Counted from the stretch's first letter, positions 35,707 to 47,598 are shown. The stretch: 64,000 bases of DNA from Mimachlamys varia (GCA_947623455.1 OX392545.1:22790001-22854000); one strand, 5' to 3'. Numbers and translations: made by a program. The notes: a model not told the origin generated them from the sequence alone.

Positions 35707-37114
35707 AACGAAAACAATATTAAAAATCTACGACTGAAGAAAGAAAAACAAAACGAGTATGTTAATCAAGCTTAGATTCACCGTTCAATGAAAACTTCCA
35801 GTGGTCACGCCACAATTTTTTTTCATTTCTGTAATGTTCTTATCCATTTGATGATAGATTTACTCAGACAGGATGTTAAGCAAATATGATATATTTTTGT
35901 AACACTACATTTAACAGATTTGACGTAATGAATTATTGTTGAATGAACGTTATTTGTTTTGTTGTTGATACGAATGTTGCTATACACTCTCTCACTAATT
36001 ATCTCGTACAAACGAATGACATGCCATTGGTACACACCAGTTAGCGTCCAGAGTAATGTTTAAGTCGAATTTTCATGTAAAAGTAAGGTATGATTTTTTA
36101 TTTTTTCAACGTATTAACATTGAGTTTCCGGACATATTCCATGAATTGCGTACTTAAATGAATGATATTGTATATATGGCTAAAGCCAACTAAGTCTTGA
36201 TCCATCATAATTATGTAATTCACGAAGTTTAATTTCTCTATAACATGTTTCAGTTGCAACTTAATTTGTCCCCTGTCGATAAAATTGGGAAGGGTGCTCT
36301 ATTTCTCCTTTCCATCCGTCCATCTTTGTATAACAAAAGCATCTATCAGCGCTCTAACGATTTCATCCTTGAGTATTGTTTTCTATCAAACTTCACACAC
36401 TTTATAAGGACCATTTCATTTCAGGGTGTAATATTCAGCGCTCTTGATTCAGGCTCAATATCTTCGTTGCTATGGTTAGACAATAATTGCCACAAAACCG
36501 GTTATTTGTCTATATGTCTTAAGTCTTTCCGTACACAAAAAATGTTTGTTTCCTGGTCCCCGTTTTCTTATACACACGACGAAAACCTTTGGCTTAATTT
36601 ATTTTATGTTAAGCTGGCTATCACACTGGCACTGCAAACATAATGAACGGAAATAGCCATTTTCCCGTTTGATGCTGAGCTCGATAATGTCAAATTCATG
36701 TGTCTGTACGAAATAATACTACGGTAAGAGTGACTTATGTGCTTCATTAGCTGCTTTGACCTACTTGAATTACAGATGTTTATCTTCAGACCGTGCATTT
36801 GGAGCGGAAGTGATGTTATCGGTATGAAAGAGGTGTTGGTGTTGTTTTCTTTGTGGGCGCCATATTTACCATGTCCGTTACATATCAGACATTGCAAAGG
36901 TATGGAAAATACTAACACATTAAAGTAACTGTGGGATTACATAACAGCACTACACACAGCTGCGAAAATTTGACCATTGTTCACTTAAGCTCGGCCAGCG
37001 AAAGCTTACAGCTTAACAGTGTAAGGAACACAATACCTACAGAATGTCCTGGGATATATGTATAACAGATATACATTAGGCATACTTTACAGAAGTAGAT
37101 GTAAATTTGAAATA

Positions 37115-37308
37115 CAGTGGACCCTCGATAATCCGAACACCTTCGTTCCCAGCCCAAACCGTCCGGATTATACGAGTATTAATATTCCTGGCTGCCGAGT
37201 TTTGGACTGGCGAGTACAAATAACATTACGGAAGTCCGTTCCCGTGCATATCCTTCCGGATTCTGTGATTTCCAGACTATCGGCGTCCGTATTATCGCGG
37301 TTCCACTG
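37115..37308. mobile_element. Pogo/Tigger-like MITE, copy 2
   Basis: Flanked by TA, with ends cagtggaccctcgataatcc and attatcgcggttccactg. Its internal sequence is the inverted match of copy 1 at 12921-13106 (agcccaaaccgtccggatta versus taatccggacggtttgggct). It is present only in the A-B block, so it inserted after the intergenic duplication or was lost from the other. Confidence 0.88.
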
Positions 37309-37506
37309 TACATGTAAACCAACGTATTAGTTTTGCAATGACGGTTGTCTCCCCTTTACCAGGATTTACACTGTAGTGGTACATTAGAGATCTGGCCAGT
37401 CAGTTCGATCTATAAGCTAAGTGATATATACAACGTAAGTCAATCGAAAATATCCTACTACAATAACGACTGAGTGAGTGACGAAATGGAAAACTACATA
37501 GAGGAT

Positions 37507-37644
37507 CTTACACAAGTGTCGATGTAATATGGAATTTATTAAACGAGTTAGATCATTTAATATGTCACGAGCCTTTAGGGGAGTGATATATTAAATCATT
37601 TAACGGGTTTAATAAATTCCATATTACATTGATACAAGTGTAAG
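37507..37644. repeat. Near-perfect long hairpin
   Basis: Left arm 37507-37563 (cttacac... atgtaatatggaatttatta ...) pairs with right arm 37585-37644 (... taataaattccatattacat ... gtaag), leaving a loop of about 20 nt. Foldback element or MITE; no coding sense. Confidence 0.85.
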
Positions 37645-38704
37645 ATTATATTTATCACATAACGTATATCTATGAGAAAATACATTGTACACAAAAACTC
37701 TCAAATTAATTCTCTATAATAAAGGCAGATTTCTTCTGTGACAGTACGATTTCCACTACCGAGACAATCATATGACGTCATGAAGACGTAATTTGTTTAT
37801 GACGTCACAATAGTGTTATTACACGTGTGTTATACCATTTTTATGACATGGCCGTATGACATGACTGGACCGGTTAGTTATGTAATAAATGCATGTATGT
37901 TATGTATGTATGTATGTTTGTATGTATGTATCAGAGAATTGAATTGAATATGTGTGGACTTGGAGTATGTCCTATTGTTATTTTTACCAGTTATATCTCT
38001 TCATGACGTATAATGCTTGATAACCGGCCTAGATATCAGAATTGGTCCTGGGGTTTACAACGCCCTAGCAGATTTATACCTATGGTCATAATTTGAAAAT
38101 GGTTGAAATCTCCAACCAAAGTACATATGCAATCGCTAGGTAAAAAGACATAATCGTAAAATTAGAATTATTCCCGGGTATGTCACGCCCTTGAAGATTT
38201 AACCCCTGTGTAACTTTACTCTTCCGGAACATCTGGTCTTATTCTCTTGTACTTTTACAAGAGTCTCCATGTAAATCTTTCATTCTTTTGACCCTAGTTT
38301 AATCGATTTTGAGTTCGGATTATGGTTTTGGTGACGCTTTGGTTTTCTCTGATTTTTATGAAATGCTTAAGATATCCACACCAATCTTTATAGGTACAAA
38401 TGCTGTGCATGAACAGACAAGCATAATCATGCTATTTTAATTGATCCCGAGGTCTGCCCCATCCTTGTATACTCAACCCCGGTGTAACAACTTTAAACGC
38501 TTGAGATATCCACTCCAGCCGTATGGATAGAAATGCTGGATTATAAAGACGAATACAATCAGGCTATTATAATGTTTCCAGGAATTCGCCACATCCCGAC
38601 GGACCTAGTTCCTAACTTGAACTAATTTGAACTTGGAAATAATTGAGACCCCCACCAAATTACTGAACTGTTTTTACTATATACTTAAAGGATTGGTCTT
38701 TGAG

Positions 38705-39001
38705 TCTGTCCCTGTTCTGGGATTTTGTTTTTACTATTTTGCCATGATTTACTTTGATACAACTTATCCAGACGAGCGACGCAGGCCCTCTAGATCTCTT
38801 TTTCTGTCCCTGTTTCCGGGATTTTTTTTTACCATTTTGCCATGATTTACTTTGATACAAATTATCCAGACGAGCGACGCAGGCCCACTAGATCTCTTTT
38901 TCTGTCCCTGTTTCCGGGTTTTTTTTTTACCATTTTGCCATGATTTACTTTGATACAAATTATCCAGACGAGCGACGCAGGCCCACTAGATCTCTTTTTT
39001 C
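38705..39001 (+). repeat. Three tandem units of about 100 bp
   Basis: Each unit has gtccctgtt(t/c)c(c/t)ggg, a T-run, ccatgatttactttgataca, cagacgagcgacgcaggccc and ctagatctctttt. A single diverged unit is found in the paralogous block at 4745-4850, so the amplification happened on the B side. Confidence 0.88.
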
Positions 39002-39960
39002 TGAAGAGAGCTCAGTTTGAGGACAACATGACTAACTAAAGGTGCCTGACGACTTCAATGACCCGTTCCCCCTTAGCCAAGGTAATACTTCCTTGACAGG
39101 TTTAAGTGTTATTAAACCTACTGCCGTTAATAAATAAAGATGTAACGGTAGTTTTTGTCATTGTGCTTGTCAGGCAAACACAACTCTTATTGATTTTGTT
39201 TAAAGGCCTTGTTCTTGCACAGTACACGGATTATATTAATATATTATCAATTTATTCAAATTTGAAAATTTCTGCTTCAAAATGAGTGACTAAAATTTAT
39301 GACTTATATTAATTTTAATGTCTTCATTGTCAAGCTTCAATTCTGTAATCAAACTGTTTTTTCTTGTAAATTGCATAAATCATCTGTCATGTTCAAACGA
39401 TGTTCGATTTGAAATATTCTAAATACCGTAAACCAACTAAGTTTCGCGTGCGGGTGATAAACGTTCGCGACAAAATGTTAGCCGCCAAATAGTTTAATAG
39501 AGGTACATGTATGCCAACTATAGGAGTACTTTATTATACTGTACATAGGGTTTAAGATGGTATTTATCGTGATATTAAATCGCCGCGAAGTAGTCGTATG
39601 AAAACGCGAAATTAAGTCTGATAGCATGTTATGTTCTATTTTCATCCATGTAACAAAAACATTTTGCTTCAATACAGGATATCAATTCGATTTCTTTTTT
39701 GTATTCAGAAACGAAATCCTGTAATATAACAATGCTATGTAATTTATAATATCCACCTATCAATTCATATCAAACATCACGATTGCCCAATCCTTTCAGC
39801 CATATATTATTCCTCCTCTTACTTGTCAGATGAAACGGAAGATATTTATTGGCCCCGTTACACTTACCAATCCACTTGACAGTTTTGCGTGCCTAAGCCT
39901 ATTTCCCTGTCTGACTCAACACGTTATCAGACTCTACCGATTACAGTAGTAACTCTGACC

Positions 39961-40027
39961 ATGGGGGGAGAGACAGCCCTATGTATCTTTGTTACATTGG
40001 TCGGATTCATCGCTCATTCTTCGACAG
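39961..40027 (+). CDS. Gene B, alternative signal-peptide exon 1a
   Basis: 67-nt exon, from ATGG in the context gaccATGG to ACA G|gttagt (phase 1). It encodes MGGETALCIFVTLVGFIAHS plus STG with a split last codon; a clear secretory signal. Homologous to the gene A exon at 6714. It can splice in frame to the Ig exon at 45283, as can its duplicate at 41794. An inverted CCAAT box (ATTGG) lies 109 bp upstream. Confidence 0.85.
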
Positions 40028-40439
40028 GTTAGTATTCTTTTTACTCGTTAATTTCTCTACACCAGTTAAAACTTTTTTATCTTAAAAGTTAACGTTTGCT
40101 TCTAAGTCACACTCCTTAAATATACACACTTCTTTATATCCCACAAAGAAAGAAATGATATTACATGTACGCCTCTGCATGTCTGGGATCAGGAACAGGA
40201 TACAAGTACATTTATCCACTACACGAATCAAGAAGAGGCATTGCACCTTTTGTGGTTTGCTTTCGTGTATTTACATTGGACGTAAAATCTACAACACTAT
40301 ATCCGCTCCTTTTCATACACAGTTTAGAATTTTAACATTTTCAAACTTTAAACTTGTTTTCCTAGTTCCTTCAGCTTTAGTGTTGATATTTCGCGTATAA
40401 AAGGGTTCTAACCCGAAACTTTGACATATCAACGTCCTT

Positions 40440-41110
40440 AAAGGACGAATCTAACACACATATGTGCTGCATCTTTAACATTTAGTAATACACTTTGCCA
40501 AAAATTAAATTACACTGCATCATACAGCTGTTTCGTCCTTCTAGTACATCATTAGTCAGTTATGTACGGGGCCAAAGTTGAAAATCGAAATTTGCTCAAC
40601 GACTGTACATGTACATAGAGGTAAGATTTTGAATCACAGCACAAATTACACACTCTTGCGTTCTTTACACATTAAATATGGAGGTATGACATACAAAGTG
40701 CAAACTCTTGTGTAATATCAGACAATGTAAATATAGAAGGCAATCTTAACATGTGATGAATTGCTTAAACGTACTATAGTACGTTGGTCCCCGAGGTTTG
40801 CTGGAGCCTCCATAGCCACATCTATCTCATTTGAGTAGTGGCACGGTACATCATATACGCATTTTCGTAGTACACGATTAGAAATTATACAAACTAGTTT
40901 AATTTTACTTCTAAATTCATAAATTATATGGGTTTTACGCACTCGACCCTTTTGTTTCTACATTAGTTTAGAAATTTGTGACCACCACCTTTTAGCCCCT
41001 AGTATCACAAAAGAGTCCTATTAGGACGAAACAGCTGTATGATGCAGTTAAATTCATTTATTCGGCATAGTGTATCTATAAATAATTGTAAAAGATGCTG
41101 CATATGTGTG
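40440..41110. mobile_element. Long-inverted-repeat (foldback) element, copy in duplication 1
   Basis: Left arm about 40440-40600 (gtgctgcatctttaacattt ... catacagctgtttcgtcctt) is the inverted match of the right arm about 40970-41110 (ggacgaaacagctgtatgat ... gatgctgcatatgtgtgt). About 370 bp lie between the arms, including ggtttgctggagcctccat. An identical copy lies at 42279-42949. Single arms are dispersed at 893-1235, 48085, 48572 and 58655. Confidence 0.75.
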
Positions 41111-41793
41111 TACACGCGCATCCACACACACAAACCGTCAGGCCGTCCTCAAATGAACTTAGCTGTAAAAAGGACGTAAGACATAATGAAACCAAACCAA
41201 CCAATCTCACTAATTAGTATAACATTATCGTCACTTCCCGTGAACCCTTGTCAGCGTGGCAATTCAAGGCACAACTTATCAGTAAACAGGCAAGGCTATG
41301 AATTGGCCAAGAGCTTTAACAGCCATTGTTACGTGGAGAGACGACCTTGCATAATAAGGTACATTTATGCTAACTGTAGGAATACTTTATTATACTGTAC
41401 ATAGGGTTACGATGGTATTTATCGTGATATTAAATCGCTGCGAAGTAGTCGTATGTAAACGCGAAATGAAATCTTATAGCATTTTGCTTTAATACAGGAT
41501 ATCAATTTTGATTTTTTTTTGTATTCAGAAACGAAATCCTGTAATAAAACAATATTATGTAATTTATAATATGCAACTATCAACTCATATCAAACATCAC
41601 GATTGCCCAATCCTTTCAGCCATATAATATTCCTGCAAAATATAGCTCCTCTTACTTGTCAGATGAAACGGAAGATATTTATTGACCCCGTTACACTTAC
41701 CAATCCACTTGACAGTTTTGCGTGCCTAAGTCTATGTCCCTATCGGACTCAACACTTTGTCAGACACTACCGATTACAGTAGTAACTCTGACC

Positions 41794-41860
41794 ATGGCGG
41801 GAGAGACAGCCCTATGTATCTTTGTTACATTGGTCGGATTCATCGCTCATTCTTCGACAG
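41794..41860 (+). CDS. Gene B, alternative signal-peptide exon 1b
   Basis: Duplicate of the exon at 39961, differing at residue 2 (MAGETALCIFVTLVGFIAHS, then STG), with the same gttagt donor and phase 1. The upstream inverted CCAAT position reads ATTGA (41681-41685) instead of ATTGG, so this copy may have a weaker or different promoter. Either exon could serve gene B. Confidence 0.82.
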
Positions 41861-43217
41861 GTTAGTATTTTTTTACTCGTTAATTTCTCTACACCAGTTA
41901 AAACTGTTTTATCTTAAAAGTTAACTGTGTGCTTCTTTGTCACACTCCTTAAATATACACACTTCTTTATATCCCACAAAGAAAGAAATGATATTACATG
42001 TACGCCTCTGCATGTCTGGGATCAGGAACAGGATACAAGTACATTTATCCACTACACGATTCAAGAGGAGGCATTGCACCTTTTGAGGTTTGCTTTTGTG
42101 TATTTACATTGGACGTAAAATCTACAACACTATATCCGCTCCTTTTCATACACAGTTTAGAAGTTTTTCATTTTCATACTTTAAACTACTTTCTTATTTC
42201 CTAGTTCCTTACGCTTTAGTGTTGATATTTCGCGTATAAAAGGGTTCTAACCCGAAACTTTGACATATCAACGTCCTTAAAGGACGAATCTAACACACAT
42301 ATGTGCTGCATCTTTAACATTTAGTAATACACTTTGCCAAAAATTAAATTACACTGCATCATACAGCTGTTTCGTCCTTCTAGTACATCATTAGTCAGTT
42401 ATGTACGGGGCCAAAGTTGAAAATCGAAATTTGCTCAACGACTGTACATGTACATAGAGGTAAGATTTTGAATCACAGCACAAATTACACACTCTTGCGT
42501 TCTTTACACATTAAATATGGAGGTATGACATACAAAGTGCAAACTCTTGTGTAATATCAGACAATGTAAATATAGAAGGCAATCTTAACATGTGATGAAT
42601 TGCTTAAACGTACTATAGTACGTTGGTCCCCGAGGTTTGCTGGAGCCTCCATAGCCACATCTATTTCATTTGAGTAGAGACACGGTACATAATATACACA
42701 TTTTCGTAGTTCACGATTAGAAATTATACAAACTAGTTTAATTTTACTTCTAAGTTCATAAATTATATGGGTTTTACGCACTCGACCATTTTGTTTCTAC
42801 ATTAGTTTAGAAATTTGTGACCACCACCTTTTAGTCCCTAGTATCACAAAAGAGTCCTATTAGGACGAAACAGCTGTATGATGCAGTTAAATTCATTTAT
42901 TCGGCATAGTGTATCTATAAATAATTGTAACAGGTGCTGCATATGTGTGTACACGCGCATCCACACACACAAACCGTCAGGCCGTCCTCAAATGAACTTA
43001 GCTGTAAAAAGGACGTAAGACATAATGAAACCAAACCAACCAATCTCACTAATTAGTATAACATTATCGTCACTTCCCGTGAACCCTTGTCAGCGTGGCA
43101 ATTCAAGGCACAACTTATCAGTAAACAGGCAAGGCTATGAATTGGCCAAGAGCTTTAACAGCCATTGTTACGTGGAGAGACGACCTTGCATAATATCAGG
43201 AAATTACAAACCAGGTC

Positions 43218-43450
43218 AACTTGTTCGGACCTTTTGGCCTGGTGGTAACGTCCTGGCTCCATAACCTAGAGGTATCAGGTTCGCGCCCGGCTCGTCCCAC
43301 TAGTTTCATTTCTGCTCCTTGCTGTAAAATACTGTTTATTTTCCAGGTCGGGATGTTTGTATTGATAAGAACCCATGTCTTGGTCTTTGTACGTACCATA
43401 TGTACTAATCATCACAATGATAATTTCTTAAATAAAATAACAGCCCCTGG
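43218..43450 (+). repeat. tRNA-derived SINE
   Basis: Pol III promoter elements are visible: an A-box-like tggcctggtggtaacg at the start and a B box ggttcgcgcc about 55 bp later (43278). An A-rich end with aaataaaataac follows near 43430. It starts about 20 bp after the end of the 1.84-kb duplication. Confidence 0.65.
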
Positions 43451-44671
43451 TACCCGATTAAACGTTACGTCGTGACGGACCTGTTTGGTTTGTATGCCTA
43501 CGTCAGGATATATATGCCGTCACGTTTCGTAACACCATACAAAGTAAAATTTCGAATGGGTTTTTAGAACTCGGATCATGTTGAAGATGACATAAAGTAG
43601 ACGGAAGCAAGTTTTTATTGACAGGGCTTTTAGAGTGTGGTTTGAAGTGAAAACAAGCTGTCGATTTCGAATAAACTTTAGAGGATTGAATGATTAGTTT
43701 CTGAGAACTAATGAGGAAGCTCTGAATAAATTAACTACGGGGAGCTTAAAAGGCTAGCTTATGAATTATATGTTGTTGATCAACCATGTTTATAATGTTC
43801 AATGATTTGTTTTACGCTACCTCAGCACTAAACAGCATTCTGTTCCATGTTATGGTCCTATAACACGGAACAGGATTGCAGACAAAATGAATAACGCGCG
43901 TTGTGATGATTTGTCTGCAATCATGTTCCATATTACAGGACCATAACACGAAACAGAAGACTGTGTAATGCTTATATTAACATTTTTCCTTTGATTTTGA
44001 AATTAAATTTATTAAGTTATATTTATATTCTACATTTGTTCTGAAAATTTAAGGTTGATTTCTAAACATTGAACAGCCAACAGCCCAGTATCTGCCAGCT
44101 ATCTTCAACGTTATGATTATGACATCATAATCGTTATGACGTCATAATAACCACTCCAGTGTTATGGTCTTATAACACAGAACTGACCTTGGTAGTGTTA
44201 TATAGTGGCAATGCAGAGCAAATGTAAATATATTGAAATATGTTCTAGCATGTCGTATAAGTTGAATGGCGCCTTTTCATGACCATTTTTTCAGTAATTA
44301 TGTTTGTCGTGGTCCGGTTTCATCACATTGTCTAGTTAATTGGATTAAACAAGTACATATTAATCATCCGCCTGTGTATTTGACAGTTGTATGTAGCACA
44401 TCGTTTGCTTCCTGAATAGCACTTCACTGACATCTTCGATGTTAAGATTTAACTTTTTACATATACGCAGAAATGCCCGGTCAACACGACATGGGTTGAG
44501 CTGCATCAATTATACTGAGCCGATCTGTACGTGTTTTACATGTATAAGTTATGTCTTCTTTCCTGGCGACAAACAAATGTAATTAACACCCGTAAACATG
44601 ACAAAAAAATATTGATATTCTAATTACATTTACACTGCCATTGAAATGACAGTCTTTTATATTATGTTTTA
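43451..44671. other. Gene B intron 1, middle
   Basis: No exon recognised. The main item is a hairpin at 43840-43956: the arm ctgttccatgttatggtcct pairs with aggaccataacacgaaacag, and attgcagacaaa with tttgtctgcaat. A gttatggtcttataacacag relative of its arm follows at 44162-44181. Confidence 0.6.
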
Positions 44672-44880
44672 TCAATAAAAAATAAAATAAAATGGCCATG
44701 ACAACATCTTTTGGAGATGGAACTTACCCGTGAAGAAGTTAACGATGGAAAAATAATGTAATGTAATAACACAGGGAAACACATGAGTGCCTTGGTCAGG
44801 AATCGAACCCAGGTCTCCGGCGTGAATATGAACGACTCTACAGACTGAGCTAAGGAAGCATGCTCCTTCAGCTACATTTG
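44672..44880 (-). repeat. tRNA-derived SINE, minus strand
   Basis: On the minus strand it reads ttccttagctcagtctgtag (A box), then ggagacctgggttcgattcc (B box at about 44807-44826), and ends in a T/A-rich tail around 44672-44692. The A-box/B-box spacing fits a tRNA; the absence of a full acceptor stem and the attached body make a SINE more likely than a working tRNA gene. Confidence 0.7.
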
Positions 44881-45282
44881 GAAGTGACAGTGACCTATTA
44901 ACACTATGTACAATGTACACCGACCACCTTTTTTACATAAGAAACGTTAACTAAATAAATCAGACATATTCCGCTGACCCTACTTGTTTCAGATCATTTC
45001 CAGGTAAATTACGGTCAAGATTTTGTATTCTTTGAACGATTGACTGACGGCGCATGTCACGGTAAACACACGCTTTTCCTGTCAAACCTATGACATGTCT
45101 CTATCTTCTCTCCGGAAAATAAACTCATTGTAACGCAGCAACTTTCATTTGGAACTGGAACGAACTTATATAAATAACTAGATCATTGCCATTGACAAAT
45201 ATCATATAATAATATAATTGTTAACTGATATCAGCTGGTTTTGCAGATTGTTTCAGAGTGTGCACGTGTATATGTGTTTCAG

Positions 45283-45687
45283 TGTCTGGTCAGTCCATCA
45301 CCATAATAGGAACAAGTACCCTGGTAACACCGACATCGGAACTCAGAATCACCTGTCAGCCAAGTACAGCTGGTATCAGAGATATCAATAGTCTTACTGT
45401 TCAAAAGAATACCAGCACTGCTGATTATTCACAAGTAGTGTCTGTAACCTATAATAAAGCATCCTCATCATCAGTTATTACGTGGGGCAGTTACAGTATC
45501 CAAAGCAGAGCGGGTGTGTCAGCGACCGGAAACGTGGACTCTGTGTCTGGTGCTCAGCTTGTGTTTATCATCTCCGCGAACAACACAAGATGTGAAGACG
45601 AGGGAGCGTACAGGTGTGACATGGGAGTGACGCTGCAAGGTGGTGGTCCTGGCTTTGCTTCCGCTAAGAAATATATTACTGCTTCTG
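45283..45687 (+). CDS. Gene B, first Ig-like domain exon
   Basis: 405-nt, phase 1-1 exon between gtgtttcag and gtaagt, nearly identical to gene A 10115-10519: VSGQSITIIGTSTLV, LRITCQPS, NSLTVQKN and EDEGAYRCDMGV. It shares the missing core Trp and the third Cys. Differences such as ADYSQVV for TDYSEVV and YSIQSR for SSIQNR are scattered, with no frame breaks. The conserved polypyrimidine tract and donor show the exon borders were copied too. Confidence 0.93.
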
Positions 45688-45914
45688 GTAAGTTCCATAT
45701 GTCTATTAGATTAATAACAAAAAATGTCTTGGTCTTTCTCTTCAGTATGGAAACAAAGGACACAGTGGGGAAATGATGGAAATTAATTTCAACACAAATT
45801 CAGCTTAACGCATATTGAACGCGATAGCAAAGTAGGAAATTGTATAAATTGATGTCAGTTTTGTTGTTTTCATTATTCTATTGCAAATGATTTCAACCCA
45901 TTCTTGTTGGTTAT

Positions 45915-46130
45915 TTGGGGCAGCTGTGGTTTATGTGTGTGCCATTCTGCTACCACTAGCCCTCCGCATCAGGGTCTCGGATTTGAGAACTACGTGGGGC
46001 AATCGCCAGGTACTGGCCGTAGATCGGTGATTTTTTTCAGGGAACTTTGGCTTTCCTTCATCATGTTAACCCAGCACATTCTAAAATGATCATAGCTGTT
46101 AATATGACGTAAACTAAAAGCATTGCAAAT
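45915..46130 (+). repeat. SINE copy with GGACGT-type tail
   Basis: Contains gccattctgctaccactagc, ctcggatttgagaactacgt and ctggccgtagatcggtgatt, then tagctgttaatatgacgtaa and an A-rich end with caaatcaaatcaa. The tail matches those of 10852-11042 and 41120-41205. A common bivalve SINE layout. Confidence 0.65.
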
Positions 46131-47598
46131 CAAATCAATTTTTCCATATTTATGAGAAACCTTCGAATGTTGTACATATCTATATCCATTAATGTTCCAT
46201 GGATTTTGAAAGTTTTGGTCGATCCTATGAAGTCAAGATAGCTGAATGGATTTTGATCAATTTAGCTAGTCTGTCTAAGGAAAATAGTTTAATATAAAAT
46301 AAGGTGTGTTGAAACCCAATAAGAGGGGTGGGGATTGCGGAAATATATTAAAATCCTACTTCTTGGGTGTTGGTGATTGGATCATAAACTGAACTTTTTT
46401 GTATCATTATTGGGATTATAATTGCTTGAATTATTCTTGGACTAAGGGGACTCATCTAGTATAAATGGAGTATTTTTCACCTCAAGGAATACAGAAAGAG
46501 ACAATGATGTAAACAGGAAAAGGTCATCAAACTTGCTCTTCATAAGTATAGGTTTAGGGATTATTTTGATTTAGGAACAACCTCTCACAAGGGATTTCAA
46601 CTTTGTACAATTGAATGGTGTCCCCGAAAAGTGATGAGGGATTGAATAACACTATAGGGACAATATAGTTAAATCTTTAAATCTTAAGAGTATTGAAATC
46701 TAAATCTCCATTGGTCTGGTGCATCATATCTCCAATGGGACCCAACGCTGTATGAACGGTTCTCCAGCGGGGTCCTTGTTAGGTGCTTATCAAATAAACT
46801 TATAAGTTTTTTATTTATTGAAGGCGGAAAAAGATTTTTGTTTTTTGGACGTACATACATGAAAGCATAGATAAGTTGCTTGGAGACACCTAGCTGTTGA
46901 AATTCTTTACAGCAAACTAACTTCTGTGGATAAAGGGTGTGACTATCGTTAAAGAAAACGGATGTGTTCACTTGATTGAAATATGAATACAGTTTATTTA
47001 CACTATTTTCAATATGAAACAAAAAAAAATCTTAAAATAGTCTTGAGCATCCTTTGGCCTGACGGATTCGACTTGGGATAATTGCGGGAACAAAAGATCT
47101 GCATGTTGATCAGATTGTTTTCGAAAACTGCCCTTCTATTGCATGTACGACATGTATGATTATAACCGCTGACCCTAATACTGTTTCGTTAGAGGTGGCT
47201 AAATTTGGGACCTTTTCTTTCTTGACCACTTTACCCTTGTTTGTGTCTTGCGTTTTACTGTTTCTGTGTGGTGTTTAGTTGAGCAGTAATCCTTGTTGGG
47301 AAAATTGTTTGTTGTACACCACCCTCCCCCCTGATATTGGACCCATGCCGCTGAAACCCGGGGGGGGGGGGGGGTGTATACTTTGTAGTTTTTTTTGGCG
47401 ACCGTCTATTATTTGCAGTTTATTTTTTTTTTTGCCATACAATATCTATTACTAACTTTAAAAGGTGCTGCATATGTATGTTACATGTACGTCATCTTTT
47501 ACCACATGAATGATATTTTATGCATCAGTGATTATATCAATTGTAAAAAAAACAATTAAATTGCATTAATCTAAATATGATTATGTCCTCTGTTACAG
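46131..47598. other. Gene B intron 2
   Basis: No exon recognised. A run of 15 G lies at 47360-47374. A 112-codon minus-strand frame at 46684-47022 has no recognisable family and no splice context. Part of the long-inverted-repeat family lies near 47450-47505. Confidence 0.5.

Larger units (their letters stand above)
36640..39960. other. A-B intergenic block paralogous to 3390-6713
   Basis: Same order of landmarks as upstream of gene A: gagctcgataatgtcaaatt (36680), ggagcggaagtgatgttatc (36800), ccctagcag (38061), the gtctgtccctgtt block (38705) and cctactgccgttaataaata (39117). No exon is recognised. A METLVKA fragment lies at 38214-38350, an MITE at 37115 and a hairpin at 37507. A (TATG)n microsatellite sits at about 37890-37931. 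Confidence 0.75.
39501..43195 (+). repeat. 1.84-kb tandem duplication carrying gene B signal exons
   Basis: Copy 1 is 39501-41356 and copy 2 is 41357-43195. Both run from aggtacat(g/t)tatgc to gaccttgcataata. They share the promoter block, the signal-peptide exon and the long inverted-repeat element, with only scattered differences, so the event is recent. Copy 2 is followed directly by a tRNA-derived SINE at about 43218. Confidence 0.93.

Noticed and set aside
44795..44880. Functional tRNA gene on the minus strand
   Set aside because: A and B boxes are clear but no complete cloverleaf with a paired acceptor stem is evident, and it is attached to a longer body with an A/T-rich tail; a SINE fits better.
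46684..47022. 112-residue minus-strand ORF
   Set aside because: No recognisable motif, lies inside a gene B intron without splice partners.
47360..47374. 15-G run as a regulatory G-quadruplex
   Set aside because: A homopolymer of this kind in an intron is common and may include sequencing error; no supporting context.
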